Assembly: GCA_963843315.1 (NCBI GenBank)
Contig: CAWJJU010000005.1
Coordinates: forward strand, 186,001-250,000
DNA: 64,000 nt
Direction of reading: 5' to 3'
From: JAWVFM01 sp963843315
GTDB taxonomy: Bacteria; Actinomycetota; Thermoleophilia; Solirubrobacterales; 70-9
Made by a program: the position numbers and the translations under genes. This document shows positions 19,295 to 27,975 of the stretch, piece after piece; positions within the stretch are counted from its first letter, which is position 1, and each line of letters begins with the position of its first letter. Below the pieces are notes generated by a model. The model worked only from the letters and a program-made list of their open reading frames with translations, was not told the DNA's origin and ran no database searches.

Positions 19295-19660
19295 GTGGCA
19301 GACGCCTCCCTCTACGACCTCTACACCAACGGCATGTCCCTGCTCGAGGCGGGCGAGTTCGAGCAGGCCGCGATCCCGCTGGCGAAGGCCGCCCGCCTCG
19401 CCCCGGAGAAGAGCTCGGTGCGCGAGGCGCTGGGGCGCGCCTACTTCCGCACGCGCCGCTATCCGGAGGCGGCGGAGGAGTTCGAGGCGGTGGTCGAGCG
19501 CTACCCGGTCAACGACTACGCCCACTTCTGCCTGGGACGCGCGCTCACCATGAGCGGCCAGCCCGACCGCGCCCGCCGCCACCTTGCGATCGCCGCATGC
19601 CTGCGGCCCGAGCGCCGCGACTACCGGATATATCGCGAGCGCGCTTCCAGGCGCGGCTGA
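19295..19660 (+). CDS. small TPR-repeat protein
   Basis: A 121-residue protein made of about three tetratricopeptide repeats: LYTNGMSLLEAGEFEQAAIPLAKAARLAP, then a second unit ending FEAVVERYP and a third ending HLAIAACLRPE. Such proteins act as protein-binding scaffolds. GTG 19295 is set by a TAAACT -10 hexamer at 19282-19287, 7 nt upstream, so the mRNA is probably leaderless. dtd follows 3 bp downstream and is probably co-transcribed. The partner is unknown. Confidence 0.8.
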   Translation: MADASLYDLYTNGMSLLEAGEFEQAAIPLAKAARLAPEKSSVREALGRAYFRTRRYPEAAEEFEAVVERYPVNDYAHFCLGRALTMSGQPDRARRHLAIAACLRPERRDYRIYRERASRRG

Positions 19661-19663
19661 GCC

Positions 19664-20081
19664 GTGCGCGCGCTCGTCCAGCGCGTGGCAAGCGCGCGCG
19701 TGCTCGTGGGCGGGCAGGAGGTCGCCTCGATCGGGCCGGGAATGCTCGTTCTCGCCGGGGTGCGCAGGGGCGACACCGAGGCGCAGGCCGACCGCCTGGC
19801 GGCCAAGCTCCGCGCCCTGCGGATCTTCGACGACGCCGACGGGCGGATGAACGAGCCGCTCGGCGACCGCGAGATCCTGTGCGTCAGCCAGTTCACTCTT
19901 CACGCCGACACGACTCGCGGCAACCGGCCCGGTTACGCCGACGCGGCGCCCGCGGACGAGGCCCGACCGCTCTACGAGCGGCTGTGCGGGGCCCTCGGCG
20001 CCGCCCGGGGGGCCTTCGGAGAGCGACATGACGGTCGAGCTCTCGAACGACGGGCCGGTCACGCTCATGCTGGAGGCCTGA
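19664..20081 (+). CDS. dtd: D-aminoacyl-tRNA deacylase, interrupted near the end by an apparent +1 indel
   Basis: An enzyme that removes D-amino acids (and glycine from tRNA-Ala) from mischarged tRNA. The frame from GTG 19664 contains the catalytic-site motif CVSQFTLHAD and the RPGYADAAPADEA block. The second signature, SNDGPVTLMLEA (cross-subunit Gly-cisPro motif) with the stop TGA 20079-20081, lies in the adjacent frame; removing one base at 20026-20027 joins them as FGER-MTVELSNDGPVT. With the repair the protein is 138 residues, slightly under the usual ~145. Confidence 0.88.
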
Positions 20082-20119
20082 ACCCGGCTCAGGCACGGCG
20101 GCGGGCGTGGCGGCACGGC

Positions 20120-20188
20120 TATACTGGCTGCCGCTTCATCAGTACCCGTACCCCTGACGAGAGGTGGGCCCGGGCCCACCTTTTCTTT
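20120..20188 (+). promoter_or_regulatory. rimP-nusA operon promoter with leader intrinsic terminator (attenuator-like)
   Basis: A TATACT -10 hexamer at 20120-20125 is followed about 37 nt later by a GC-rich hairpin GGTGGGC-CCGG-GCCCACC (20163-20180) and the run TTTTCTTT (20181-20188), a textbook intrinsic terminator located before the rimP start. Such a leader would let only part of the transcripts reach the operon. Since NusA is encoded downstream and acts on hairpin pausing, autogenous control is a natural hypothesis. Confidence 0.75.
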
Positions 20189-20224
20189 CGCCGAAAGCCG
20201 GGTCCGAAGCGAGGAGATTTCATT

Positions 20225-20661
20225 TTGGAAGAGTTGGAGCAGACGATCGCCGAGCGCCTAAACGACCTCGATCCCGAGGTCGAGCTCGTGCTGCTCGAGC
20301 ACCCTGCCACCGAGTCGCTGCGGATCTTCGTCGACCACCCCGGAGGCGTCGATCTCGCCCTGTGCGAGCGCGTGACCGACAGCCTGCGTGACCTGCTCGC
20401 CGACTATTCGCTCGAGGTGTCGTCGCCCGGAATCGACCGGCCCCTCACCAAGCCCGAGCACTACCGCCGCTTCGCCGGCCGGCGTGCCCGCATTCGCACC
20501 AACGAGCCGATCGCGGGCAGGCGCAACTTCACCGGGACGCGTGAAGGGGGCGAGCCGCGACGCGGTCGAGCTCGAGGCCGACGGCCAGGAAATCAGCGAT
20601 CCCGCTCGGCGACATCCGGCGATCCAACCTCGTCCCCGAGCTTCAGGAGGTGGCCCCATGA
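20225..20661 (+). CDS. rimP: ribosome maturation factor RimP, interrupted by two apparent +1 indels
   Basis: A 30S subunit maturation factor. The N-terminal domain reads LEHPATESLRIFVDHPGGVDLALCERVTDSLRDLLADYSLEVSSPGIDRPL in one frame. The SH3-like C-terminal domain is split: RVKGASRDAVELEADGQEIS lies one frame on (extra base near 20537) and IPLGDIRRSNLVPELQEVAP* two frames on (extra base at 20598). Both pieces are recognisable RimP. TTG 20225 is preferred: a GAGGAG ribosome-binding site ends 8 nt upstream. The stop overlaps the nusA ATG. Two indels within 61 bp strongly suggest sequence error rather than decay. Confidence 0.85.
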
Positions 20662-22547
20662 GCCGCGAGATCGTCGAGGCGGTTCGCGAGGTCGCGAGCG
20701 CCAAGGGAATCGACTCGGAGGTGCTGATGGCAGCTCTCGAGGACGCCCTGCTGTCCGCCTACAAGAAGACACCGGGCGCCGCCCGCTACGCGCGTGTGGA
20801 CCTCGATCGCGAGACCGCGGACTTCCGCGTGTTCGAGCTGATCCTGCCCGCCGAGCTCGAGGAGAAGCTCCTGGCTCAGGTGGCCGAGGAGACCGAGCCG
20901 ACCGTGGATCCCGAGACCGGCGAGTTGCGCGAGCCCGAGGAGCCGGAGCTCGACCCCGAGATCCTCGCCCCCTACGAGGACCAGATCACCACGCGCGACG
21001 TCACCCCCGACGACTTCGGCCGCATCGCCGCGCAGACGGCGAAGCAGGTCATCCTCCAGCGCATCCGCGAGGCCGAGCGGATGATGGTCTTCGACGAGTT
21101 CCAGGACCGCGTGGGCGAGCTGATCACCGGGATCATCCAGCAGTCCGACAACCGCTACACGCTGGTTCAGCTGCGTGAGCGCGTCGAGGCGCTGCTGCCG
21201 CGCTCCGAGCAGGTCTGGAACGAGCGCTACGACCACGGAATGCGCGTCAAGGCGGTGATCACCGACGTCTCCGCCGAGGGCAAGGGCCCCAGCATCGTCG
21301 TCTCGCGGCGCAGCCCGGAGCTCATCAAGCAGCTCTTCGAGCTCGAGGTCCCCGAGGTCGCCGACGGGCTGGTCGAGATCGTCGGCGTCGCTCGCGAGCC
21401 CGGCTACCGCTCCAAGATCGCCGTCGTCTCGCACGCCGACGGGGTCGACCCCGTGGGCGCCTGCGTCGGGCCTCGCGGCTCGCGCGTGCGCATGGTCGTG
21501 TCCGAGCTGCGCGGCGAGAAGATCGACATCATCCCCTACAACGACGAGCCCGCCCGCTTCGTCGCCAAGGCCCTCTCGCCGGCCCGCGTGCGCGAGGTCC
21601 TGGTCGACGACGAGGACAAGCAGGCGACGGTCGTCGTGCCCGACGATCAGCTCTCGCTCGCGATCGGTCGCGAGGGCCAGAACGCCCGCCTCGCCGCGAG
21701 GCTCACCGGCTGGCGCGTCGACATCAAGTCGGAGACCGACTTCAGCGTCGAGGACGACGAGGAGTACGAGGGCGACGGCGACGCCGCCGATGGGCGCTGC
21801 GCCGCGGTCCTCTCGGCCGGGCGCCGCTGCCCGAATGCCTCGCTGGCCGGCTCGCGCTACTGCGGCCTGCCCCAGCACCAGGCCCTCGCCCGTTTCGAGA
21901 CCCACCAGGTGACCATCCTCACCGCGCTCGACGAGGGCGAGGTGGCGACGCTGGCCGACCCCGACGCGGACGAAGCCCAGGTGGCCGAGATCGTCGCCAA
22001 GGCCGAGGCCGCCGCCCCGGCCGAGGAGCCGGAAGCCCCGGCCGAGGAGCCGACCGCCGGCGAAGCCGCGGGGTCTGACCCCGAAACCGGCGACGCCCCG
22101 GACTCCCCGGAGGATGCAGGGGGGTCTGACCCCGAGCCCGATGCCGAAGCTTCGCCCGAGGAGCCGACCGCCGGCGAAGCCGCGGGGTCTGACCCCGAAA
22201 CCCCGGACGCGTCGGATTCTTCCGACGCTTCGGGGGGGTCTGACCCCGAGCCCGATGCCGAAGCTACGCCGGCCGAGGAGACCCCTGCCGCAACGGGGTC
22301 TGACCCCGAAACCCCGGACGCGTCGGATTCTTCCGACGCTTCAGGGGGGTCTGACCCCGAGCCGGAGGCCGAAGCTCCCGCCGACGAGCCGACCGCCGGC
22401 GAAGCCGCGGGGTCTGACCCCGAAACCCCGGACGCGTCGGATTCTTCCGACGCTTCGGGGGGGTCTGACCCCGAGCCCGATGCCGAAGCTACGCCGGAGG
22501 TGCCCGCCGAAGCTGAGGATTCCGGCGGAGTCACTCCCGCGGCATGA
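20658..22547 (+). CDS. nusA: transcription termination/antitermination factor NusA with added zinc-knuckle motif and repetitive acidic tail
   Basis: Residues 1 to about 370 form a normal NusA: an N-terminal RNA polymerase-binding domain, an S1 domain (GMRVKAVITDVSAEGKGPSIVVSRRSP split around residues 194-220) and two KH domains, the second with DDQLSLAIGREGQNARLAARLTGW. Then comes an unusual C381-x9-C391-x10-C402-x4-H407 motif (RCAAVLSAGRRCP...YCGLPQH), resembling the small DUF5763-type zinc knuckle, and a ~190-residue Glu/Asp/Pro/Ser tail with eight GSDPE repeats. The total of 629 residues is far longer than typical actinobacterial NusA (~350). ATG 20658 overlaps the rimP stop; the stop overlaps infB. 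Confidence 0.95.
   Translation: MSREIVEAVREVASAKGIDSEVLMAALEDALLSAYKKTPGAARYARVDLDRETADFRVFELILPAELEEKLLAQVAEETEPTVDPETGELREPEEPELDPEILAPYEDQITTRDVTPDDFGRIAAQTAKQVILQRIREAERMMVFDEFQDRVGELITGIIQQSDNRYTLVQLRERVEALLPRSEQVWNERYDHGMRVKAVITDVSAEGKGPSIVVSRRSPELIKQLFELEVPEVADGLVEIVGVAREPGYRSKIAVVSHADGVDPVGACVGPRGSRVRMVVSELRGEKIDIIPYNDEPARFVAKALSPARVREVLVDDEDKQATVVVPDDQLSLAIGREGQNARLAARLTGWRVDIKSETDFSVEDDEEYEGDGDAADGRCAAVLSAGRRCPNASLAGSRYCGLPQHQALARFETHQVTILTALDEGEVATLADPDADEAQVAEIVAKAEAAAPAEEPEAPAEEPTAGEAAGSDPETGDAPDSPEDAGGSDPEPDAEASPEEPTAGEAAGSDPETPDASDSSDASGGSDPEPDAEATPAEETPAATGSDPETPDASDSSDASGGSDPEPEAEAPADEPTAGEAAGSDPETPDASDSSDASGGSDPEPDAEATPEVPAEAEDSGGVTPAA
22070..22472 (+). repeat. eight in-frame copies of a 13-bp near-palindrome inside nusA
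   Basis: GGGGTCTGACCCC occurs at 22070, 22121, 22184, 22235, 22295, 22346, 22409 and 22460. Copies come in pairs 51 bp apart, and pairs repeat every 111-114 bp; all spacings are multiples of three. Between the members of the last three pairs is a further inverted repeat, GCGTCGGA-TTCT-TCCGACGC. Each 13-mer encodes GSDP(E). The arrangement resembles REP/BIME palindrome clusters, but in coding DNA. Confidence 0.9.
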
Positions 22548-24766
22548 AGAAGCGCGTTCACGAGATCGCCAAGGAGCGAGGCCTCACCAGCAAGGAGGTC
22601 ATCGCCGCGCTGCAGAAGGCAGGGGTCGAGGTCAAGGCGGCCGCCTCGAGCGTCGAGGAGGACGTGGCGCTGAGCGCGCTGGGCGACGGCGCCGCTTCCA
22701 CGCCCGCCGCCGCCCCCAAGGCGAAGGCCGCCCCCAAGCCGGCGCCCGCCGCCGCGCCCAAGGGAAAGGCCGCCCCCAAGGCCCAGCAGCCGCAGGCCAA
22801 GCCCGTGCGCCCCGTGCCCGACGCCGGAGGCGGGGGCGCCGCGAGCGCTCGCAAGCGCCGGCGCGTGGTCATCGACTCCCAGGCTTCACGGCGCGAGCAC
22901 CAGCCACCGCCTCCGCCCAGCCGCCCACCCAGGCGCCGCGGCGGTCGCCGCCGCCGGCCGCTCCTCGAGGAGCCCGTCGATCGCGGCCCCGTCGTCGAGG
23001 TCGAGCCGGAGGCCATCAAGATCCACTCCGGCGCGACCGTTCGCGAGGTCGCCGAGACCCTCGGCGTCGGCAGCGCCGAGGTCATCAAGAAGCTGATGGG
23101 CATGGGCGAGATGGCCACCCTCACGCAGACGCTCTCCGACGAAACGGTGATGCTCCTCGCGGAGGAGCTCGGCCAGAAGGCCGAGCTGGTCAGCGCAGCC
23201 GAGGAGACCGTCGAGGAACCGGTCTTCGAGGACGCCGAGGCCGAGCTGGTCGACCGCCCGCCGGTCGTGACGATCATGGGCCACGTCGACCACGGCAAGA
23301 CGTCGCTGCTCGACGCCATCCGCTCGACCGAGGTGGCCGCGGGCGAGGCGGGCGGCATCACTCAGCACATCGGCGCCTACCAGGTCCACCACGACGACAA
23401 GACCATCACCTTCCTCGACACCCCCGGCCACGAGGCGTTCACGGCCATGCGGGCCCGCGGGGCGAAGGTCACCGACCTCGCCGTGATCGTGGTCGCCGCC
23501 GACGACGGCGTCATGCCGCAGACCACGGAGGCGATCGACCACGCCAAGGCCGCGGAGGTCCCGATCCTCATCGCCGTCAACAAGATCGACAAGGAGGGCG
23601 CGCAGCCCGACCGCGTGCGCAACGAGCTCGCGGCGCAGGGGCTCACGCCGGAGGACTGGGGCGGCGACACCGTCTATTGCGACGTCTCCGCCAAGACCCA
23701 CGACGGCCTCGACAACCTGCTCGAGATGATCCTGCTCACATCCGAGCTCGAGGAGCTGAAGGCCAACCCGAACGCGCCCGCCTCGGGCAACGTCATCGAG
23801 TCGCACCTCGACGCCGGCCGCGGGCCGGTCGCCACCGTCCTCGTCCAGCGAGGGACGCTGCACGTCGGCGACGCCGTGGTCGCGGGGCCGCAGTGGGGCA
23901 AGGTCAAGGCCATGAACGACTTCACCGGCACCCGCGTCCAGGAGGCCGTGCCGGGCGACCCGGTCGAGATCCTGGGCATCGACGGCGTCTCCGAGGCGGG
24001 GGAGAGGGTGGAGACGGTGGAGAACGACCGCCGCGCCCGCCAGCTTGCGCAGGAGCGCGCCACGCGCCTCAAGACCGAGGCCCTGGCCCGTCGCCAGGCA
24101 CGCCGCGTCACCCTCGACGAGGTCTTCGCGCGGGCGAAGGAGGGCGAGCTCAAGGAGCTCGCGGTTCTCCTCAAGGCCGACGTCTCTGGCTCGCTCGAGG
24201 CTCTTCAGGACGAGATCGCGAAGCTGCCGCAGGACGAGATCGTCGTCAACGTGATCCGCGCGGCCGCGGGTGGCATCAACGAGTCCGACGTGATGCTCGC
24301 GGCCGCATCCAACGCCGTGATCATCGGCTTCAACGTCCGCCCGCTGGCCGACGCCCGCAAGGCCGCCGAGCGCGAGGGCGTCGAGGTCCGGACCTACTCG
24401 GTCATCTACAAGATCACGGAGGACCTGCACGCCTCGCTGGAGGGCATGCTCGAGGCCGAGGAGGTCGAGGAGAGCCTCGGCCAGGCCGAGGTCAAGGAGC
24501 TCTTCCGAGGCTCGCGTGTGGGCGTCATCGCCGGGTGCCTCGTGACTGACGGCCGGATCACACGCGGAGCCGAGGCACGGCTCGTGCGCGAGGGCACGGT
24601 CGTATGGAGCGGCCGCATCGGCTCCCTGCGCCGCTTCAAGGACGACGTTCGCGAGGTCGAGGAGGGCCTCGAGTGCGGCATCATCCTCGAGGGCTTCCAG
24701 GACGTGAAGGTCGACGACGTCATCGAGGCGTACGAGACGAAGCAAATCGAGAGGACCCTCGAGTAG
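22544..24766 (+). CDS. infB: translation initiation factor IF-2
   Basis: A 740-residue GTPase that places initiator tRNA on the 30S subunit. The N-terminal IF2_N module (KKRVHEIAKERGLTSKEVIAALQKAG) is followed by an Ala/Pro/Lys/Arg-rich linker, a second IF2_N-like region (IKIHSGATVREVAETLGV), and the G domain with GHVDHGKTS near residue 246, DTPGHEAF and NKIDK. The linker is shorter than in Streptomyces IF-2. The ATG overlaps the nusA stop (ATGA). No frame break is present, unlike several neighbours. Confidence 0.97.
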   Translation: MKKRVHEIAKERGLTSKEVIAALQKAGVEVKAAASSVEEDVALSALGDGAASTPAAAPKAKAAPKPAPAAAPKGKAAPKAQQPQAKPVRPVPDAGGGGAASARKRRRVVIDSQASRREHQPPPPPSRPPRRRGGRRRRPLLEEPVDRGPVVEVEPEAIKIHSGATVREVAETLGVGSAEVIKKLMGMGEMATLTQTLSDETVMLLAEELGQKAELVSAAEETVEEPVFEDAEAELVDRPPVVTIMGHVDHGKTSLLDAIRSTEVAAGEAGGITQHIGAYQVHHDDKTITFLDTPGHEAFTAMRARGAKVTDLAVIVVAADDGVMPQTTEAIDHAKAAEVPILIAVNKIDKEGAQPDRVRNELAAQGLTPEDWGGDTVYCDVSAKTHDGLDNLLEMILLTSELEELKANPNAPASGNVIESHLDAGRGPVATVLVQRGTLHVGDAVVAGPQWGKVKAMNDFTGTRVQEAVPGDPVEILGIDGVSEAGERVETVENDRRARQLAQERATRLKTEALARRQARRVTLDEVFARAKEGELKELAVLLKADVSGSLEALQDEIAKLPQDEIVVNVIRAAAGGINESDVMLAAASNAVIIGFNVRPLADARKAAEREGVEVRTYSVIYKITEDLHASLEGMLEAEEVEESLGQAEVKELFRGSRVGVIAGCLVTDGRITRGAEARLVREGTVVWSGRIGSLRRFKDDVREVEEGLECGIILEGFQDVKVDDVIEAYETKQIERTLE

Positions 24767-24780
24767 GGGGGACCTCCTAC

Positions 24781-25068
24781 GTTTGCCTCGTCGAGGTTCG
24801 CCTGCACTTCGGCGACTCGCACGACCTCAAGGGCAAGCGCAAGCACCTGCATTCCCTCAAGGACGGCCTGCGCCGGCGTTTCGGCGCCTCGGTGGCCGAG
24901 ATCGAGGGCCACGACACCTGGCAGCGCTCGACTCTCCTGTGCGCGCTCGTCGGCGGCCACGAGGTGTCGGCGCGGGCGGATGCGCTCTGCCGCTGGGTGG
25001 AGAGCCGCGTGCCCGAGGGGTGCTCGTTCGAGCGCGATCTGCTCAGCCTCGAGGACATCCGGTCCTGA
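24781..25068 (+). CDS. DUF503 (YlxP-like) protein; start codon unclear
   Basis: About 95 residues of the DUF503 family, usually found between infB and rbfA: VCLVEVRLHFGDSHDLKGKRKHLHSLKDGLRRRFGASVAEIEGHDTWQRSTL. It is a small ferredoxin-like protein tied by context to ribosome biogenesis. The open frame lacks an ATG, GTG or TTG where the family normally begins (near 24775). The nearest in-frame GTG, at 24673 inside infB, would add an implausible basic extension. The coordinate is therefore a placeholder; a further single-base error at the 5' end may have hidden the start. Confidence 0.6.
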   Translation, partial: VCLVEVRLHFGDSHDLKGKRKHLHSLKDGLRRRFGASVAEIEGHDTWQRSTLLCALVGGHEVSARADALCRWVESRVPEGCSFERDLLSLEDIRS

Positions 25069-25106
25069 GTCCTCGAGATGTTCTTCCGTGCTAGCGTGGC
25101 CAAGGG

Positions 25107-25442
25107 ATGACCGAGCGCATGCGAAGGGTCAACGAGGCCCTGCGCGAGGTGATCGCAGCCGCGATCGCGTCGGAGCTGGAGGATCCGCGAATCGGCTTCG
25201 TAACCGTGACTGCAGTTGACACAAGCCCCGACCTGCGCGCCGCCCGCGTGTACGTCAGCGTCCTCGGCAGCGAGGAGGAGCGTGACCGAACCCTCGCCGG
25301 GCTGACCTCCTCGCGTGGGCTCGTCCAATCCGCCATCGCGCGCGAGATGCGCCTGAAGCGCACCCCCACCCTCACGTTCTCCTACGACGAGACGCCCGAG
25401 CGCGGCATTCGCCTCACCAAGCTGCTCGAGGACGAAGAATGA
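25107..25442 (+). CDS. rbfA: 30S ribosome-binding factor A
   Basis: A 111-residue KH-like protein that binds helix 1 of 16S rRNA during 30S maturation. It has RMRRVNEALREVIAAAIASELEDPRIGFVTVTAV at the start and the DLRAARVYVSVLG strand. A TAGCGT -10-like hexamer (25092-25097) lies 9 nt before the ATG, so besides read-through from infB it may have its own leaderless promoter. The stop overlaps the next gene by ATGA. Confidence 0.95.
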   Translation: MTERMRRVNEALREVIAAAIASELEDPRIGFVTVTAVDTSPDLRAARVYVSVLGSEEERDRTLAGLTSSRGLVQSAIAREMRLKRTPTLTFSYDETPERGIRLTKLLEDEE

Positions 25443-26420
25443 GCGAGTCCGACCTCCAGGCCGTCCTCGACGCGCATTGGCAGCACGGAGCGCTTCCTGC
25501 TGACCGCCCACGAGGGCCCGGACGGCGACGCCCTGGGCTCGCTGCTGGCCATGCAGGCCATCCTCACGCAGCTCGGCAAGGACTCGGTGATGTTCCTGGG
25601 CGCGAAGGAGTTCCCGCTGCCGGTCGAGTACCGCTTCCTCCCGCTCACTGACGTCTTCCACGAGCCGCCGGCCGACGTCGTCGATCGGACCCTCGTCTTC
25701 CTCGACTGCGGGAACATCGACCGCATGCCGGTGTCGTTCCTCCAGCGCGAGGACGCGACGATCGTCAACATCGACCATCACCACGACAACACGCGTTTCG
25801 GCACCGTCAACCTGGTCGACACCGACGCCGCCTGCACCGCGGAGATCGTGTTCGAGATCGCCAAGCGCCTGGGCGCGGAGGTGACGCCCGAGATGGCGAG
25901 CGCGCTGTACGTGGGCCTCGTCACCGACACCGGGCGCTTCATGTACGGGAACACGAGCGCCAGGTCCCACCAGGTGGCCGCCGAGCTGATCGAAGCCGGG
26001 GTGGACGTCCACGACATCTACCAGCGCCTCTACGAGCGGGTCCCGATCGAGAAGCTGCGCCTGATCTCGCGTGCCCTCGATGGCCTGGAGCGCTTCGACG
26101 ACGGGCGCCTCGCGGTCGCCTACATCTCGCGCGACGACTACGCGGCGGCCGGCGCCGACGAGGTCCTGACCGAGGGGGTCATCGACTTCGTGCGCTCCCT
26201 CGAGGGCACCCAGCTCGCCGCGGTCATCCGCGACAAGACCGATGGTGGGCGCTCGGCGCGAAAGGTCAGCCTGCGCTCGACCAACGGCTCGCTCGACGTC
26301 TCGGCCATCGCGCGCAAGCACGGCGGCGGCGGCCACGCCCGCGCCGCCGGGTTCTCCACCGACCTTCCGTACGCCGAGCTCGTCGAATTCCTCCGTGCCG
26401 AGCTCCCCGAACGAGCCTGA
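25439..26420 (+). CDS. nrnA: DHH/DHHA1 bifunctional oligoribonuclease/PAP phosphatase, interrupted by an apparent +1 indel
   Basis: A nanoRNase that degrades 2-5-nt RNAs and may dephosphorylate pAp. The first 12 codons (SESDLQAVLDA) are in one frame. The rest, beginning IGSTERFLLTAHEGPDGDALGSLLAM, is in the next, and removing C25475 joins them. The DHH signature NIDHHHDN, an early TAHEGPDGD metal site and a C-terminal DHHA1 GGGGHARAAGF are all present, giving about 326 residues. rbfA-nrnA-truB is a common gene order. Confidence 0.9.
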
Positions 26421-27052
26421 CCCCGGCCGCCCGCCGGCGGTCCTGCTCGTCGACAAGCCCGCCGGCCCGACCTCGCACGACATCGTCGCGCGGGTCAAGC
26501 GCGAGCGCGGGCAGAAGACGGGCCACGCGGGCACGCTGGATCCGTTCGCCACGGGCCTGCTGATCGTGCTCTGCGGGCGCGAGGCTACGCGCGAGCAGGC
26601 TCGGTTCATGGGGCTGCCCAAGACCTACGTCACCCGCGCCCGGTTCGGCGCCGTGTCGACGACGGCCGACGTGGACGGCGAGATCACCGCACACGGGGCG
26701 CCTGCCCGAGTGGCCGCTCGAGCTGCCGGTGGGGGAGATCCGCCAGCGCCCGCCCGCCTTCTCGGCCGTCCGCGTGGGCGGACAGCGCGCCTACAAGCTG
26801 GCTCGGCGCGGAGAGGAGGTCACCATGCCCGAGCGCTTCGTCACCGTCCACCGGTTCGAGGACGTCGGGCACGGCGACGATTACGCGGACCTGGAGATCG
26901 AGTGCTCGTCGGGCACGTACGTGCGAAGCCTCGTGAGCGACCTCGGCGACGCCTACTGCGAGTCGCTTCGCCGCACGGCCATCGGCCCGTTCAGCGTCGA
27001 GGAGGCGCGCGCGGAGCTCGGCCTCGACGAGGCCCTCGCGCGCCTGGGCTGA
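26395..27052 (+). CDS. truB: tRNA pseudouridine-55 synthase, interrupted by an apparent +1 indel
   Basis: Makes pseudouridine 55 in the T-loop of tRNAs. The N-terminal half has VLLVDKPAGPTSHDIVARVK and the catalytic Asp in KTGHAGTLDPFATGLL. The second half (TGRLPEWPLELPVGEIRQRPPAFSAV, then CSSGTYVRSLVSDLG) is one frame on; deleting C26690 restores the expected EITDTGRLPEW join. About 218 residues, short for TruB because the C-terminal PUA-like extension is nearly absent. GTG 26395 overlaps the end of nrnA by 26 nt. Confidence 0.88.
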
Positions 27053-27075
27053 CCCAGCGTGAGACTCTTTAGCGT

Positions 27076-27975
27076 GTGAGCATCAAGGTCACCGACCTCG
27101 CCGACGCCAAGCCGCGCCCCCGCCGCGTCGCCGTCGGCATGTTCGACGGAGTCCACGTGGGCCATCGCCAGGTGATGGAGGGAGCCGACACCGTCCTCAC
27201 CTTCGAGCCGCACCCGCTCCAGGTCCTGCATCCGGACGCGGCGCCGAAGCTGATCATGCCCTTCGCCGCCAAGCGCGACGTGATCGAGGGCCTTGGGGCC
27301 GAGGAGCTGGTGGTCATCCGCTTCGACCGCGACTTCTCGAAGATCGAGGCGGAGGAGTTCGTCGAGCGCATCCTGATCTCCACGCTCGGCGCCGAGCACG
27401 TCTCGGTCGGAGAGAACTTCCGCTTCGGCGCAAGGGCCCGGGGCGACGCGGAGATGCTCAGGTCGCGCAGCGAGTTCGAGACGCACGTCGTCCCGCTCGT
27501 GGAGGTCGACGGCGAGACCGTCAGCTCCACGCGGATTCGGGCGCTCGTCGCGGCGGGCGACGTTGAGGCGGCCATGCGCTGCCTGGGCGCTCCGTTCCTG
27601 CTCGAGGGCGAGGTGATCAGCGGCGACAAACGCGGCCGCACGCTCGGCTTTCCCACGGCCAACATCGCCCCCAGCGGCGAGTGGGTCGTGCCCGGCCACG
27701 GCGTCTACGCTGCCTTTGCCGACGGCATGCCGGCGGCGGTCAACGTCGGCATCCGCCCGACCTTCGAAACGGGGCGCGGGCTTCTGGTCGAGACGCACAT
27801 CATCGACCAGGACGTCGACATCTACGGGCACACGCTGCGGGTCGCCTTCATCGCCCGGCTCCGTGGCGAGAAGCGCTTCCCGGGCGCCGAGGACCTGATC
27901 GCGCAGATGCACCGCGACGTGGCTGAGGCCAAGAACCTCTGTGCTGACTTTCGCGCCTCCGGAACTCCGGAAACC
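27076..27975 (+). CDS. ribF: bifunctional riboflavin kinase/FAD synthetase, reading in frame into rpsO
   Basis: Makes FMN and FAD. The N-terminal adenylyltransferase domain has VAVGMFDGVHVGHRQVM and FEPHP and is about 20 residues shorter than usual between them. SSTRIR follows, and then the riboflavin kinase domain with GRTLGFPTANI and the catalytic HIIDQDVDIYG region. No stop codon separates it from rpsO: after ...EAKNLCADFRASGTPET the frame continues into MTLTAEK of S15. A TGA at 27945-27947 lies one frame away just where RibF normally ends, so loss of the stop by a one-base error is likely. Start GTG 27076. Confidence 0.88.

Noticed and set aside
22070..22472. CRISPR array
   Set aside because: The repeats are only 13 bp, alternate at 51 and 60-63 bp, have similar rather than unique spacers, and lie in frame within nusA. 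No cas genes are present.
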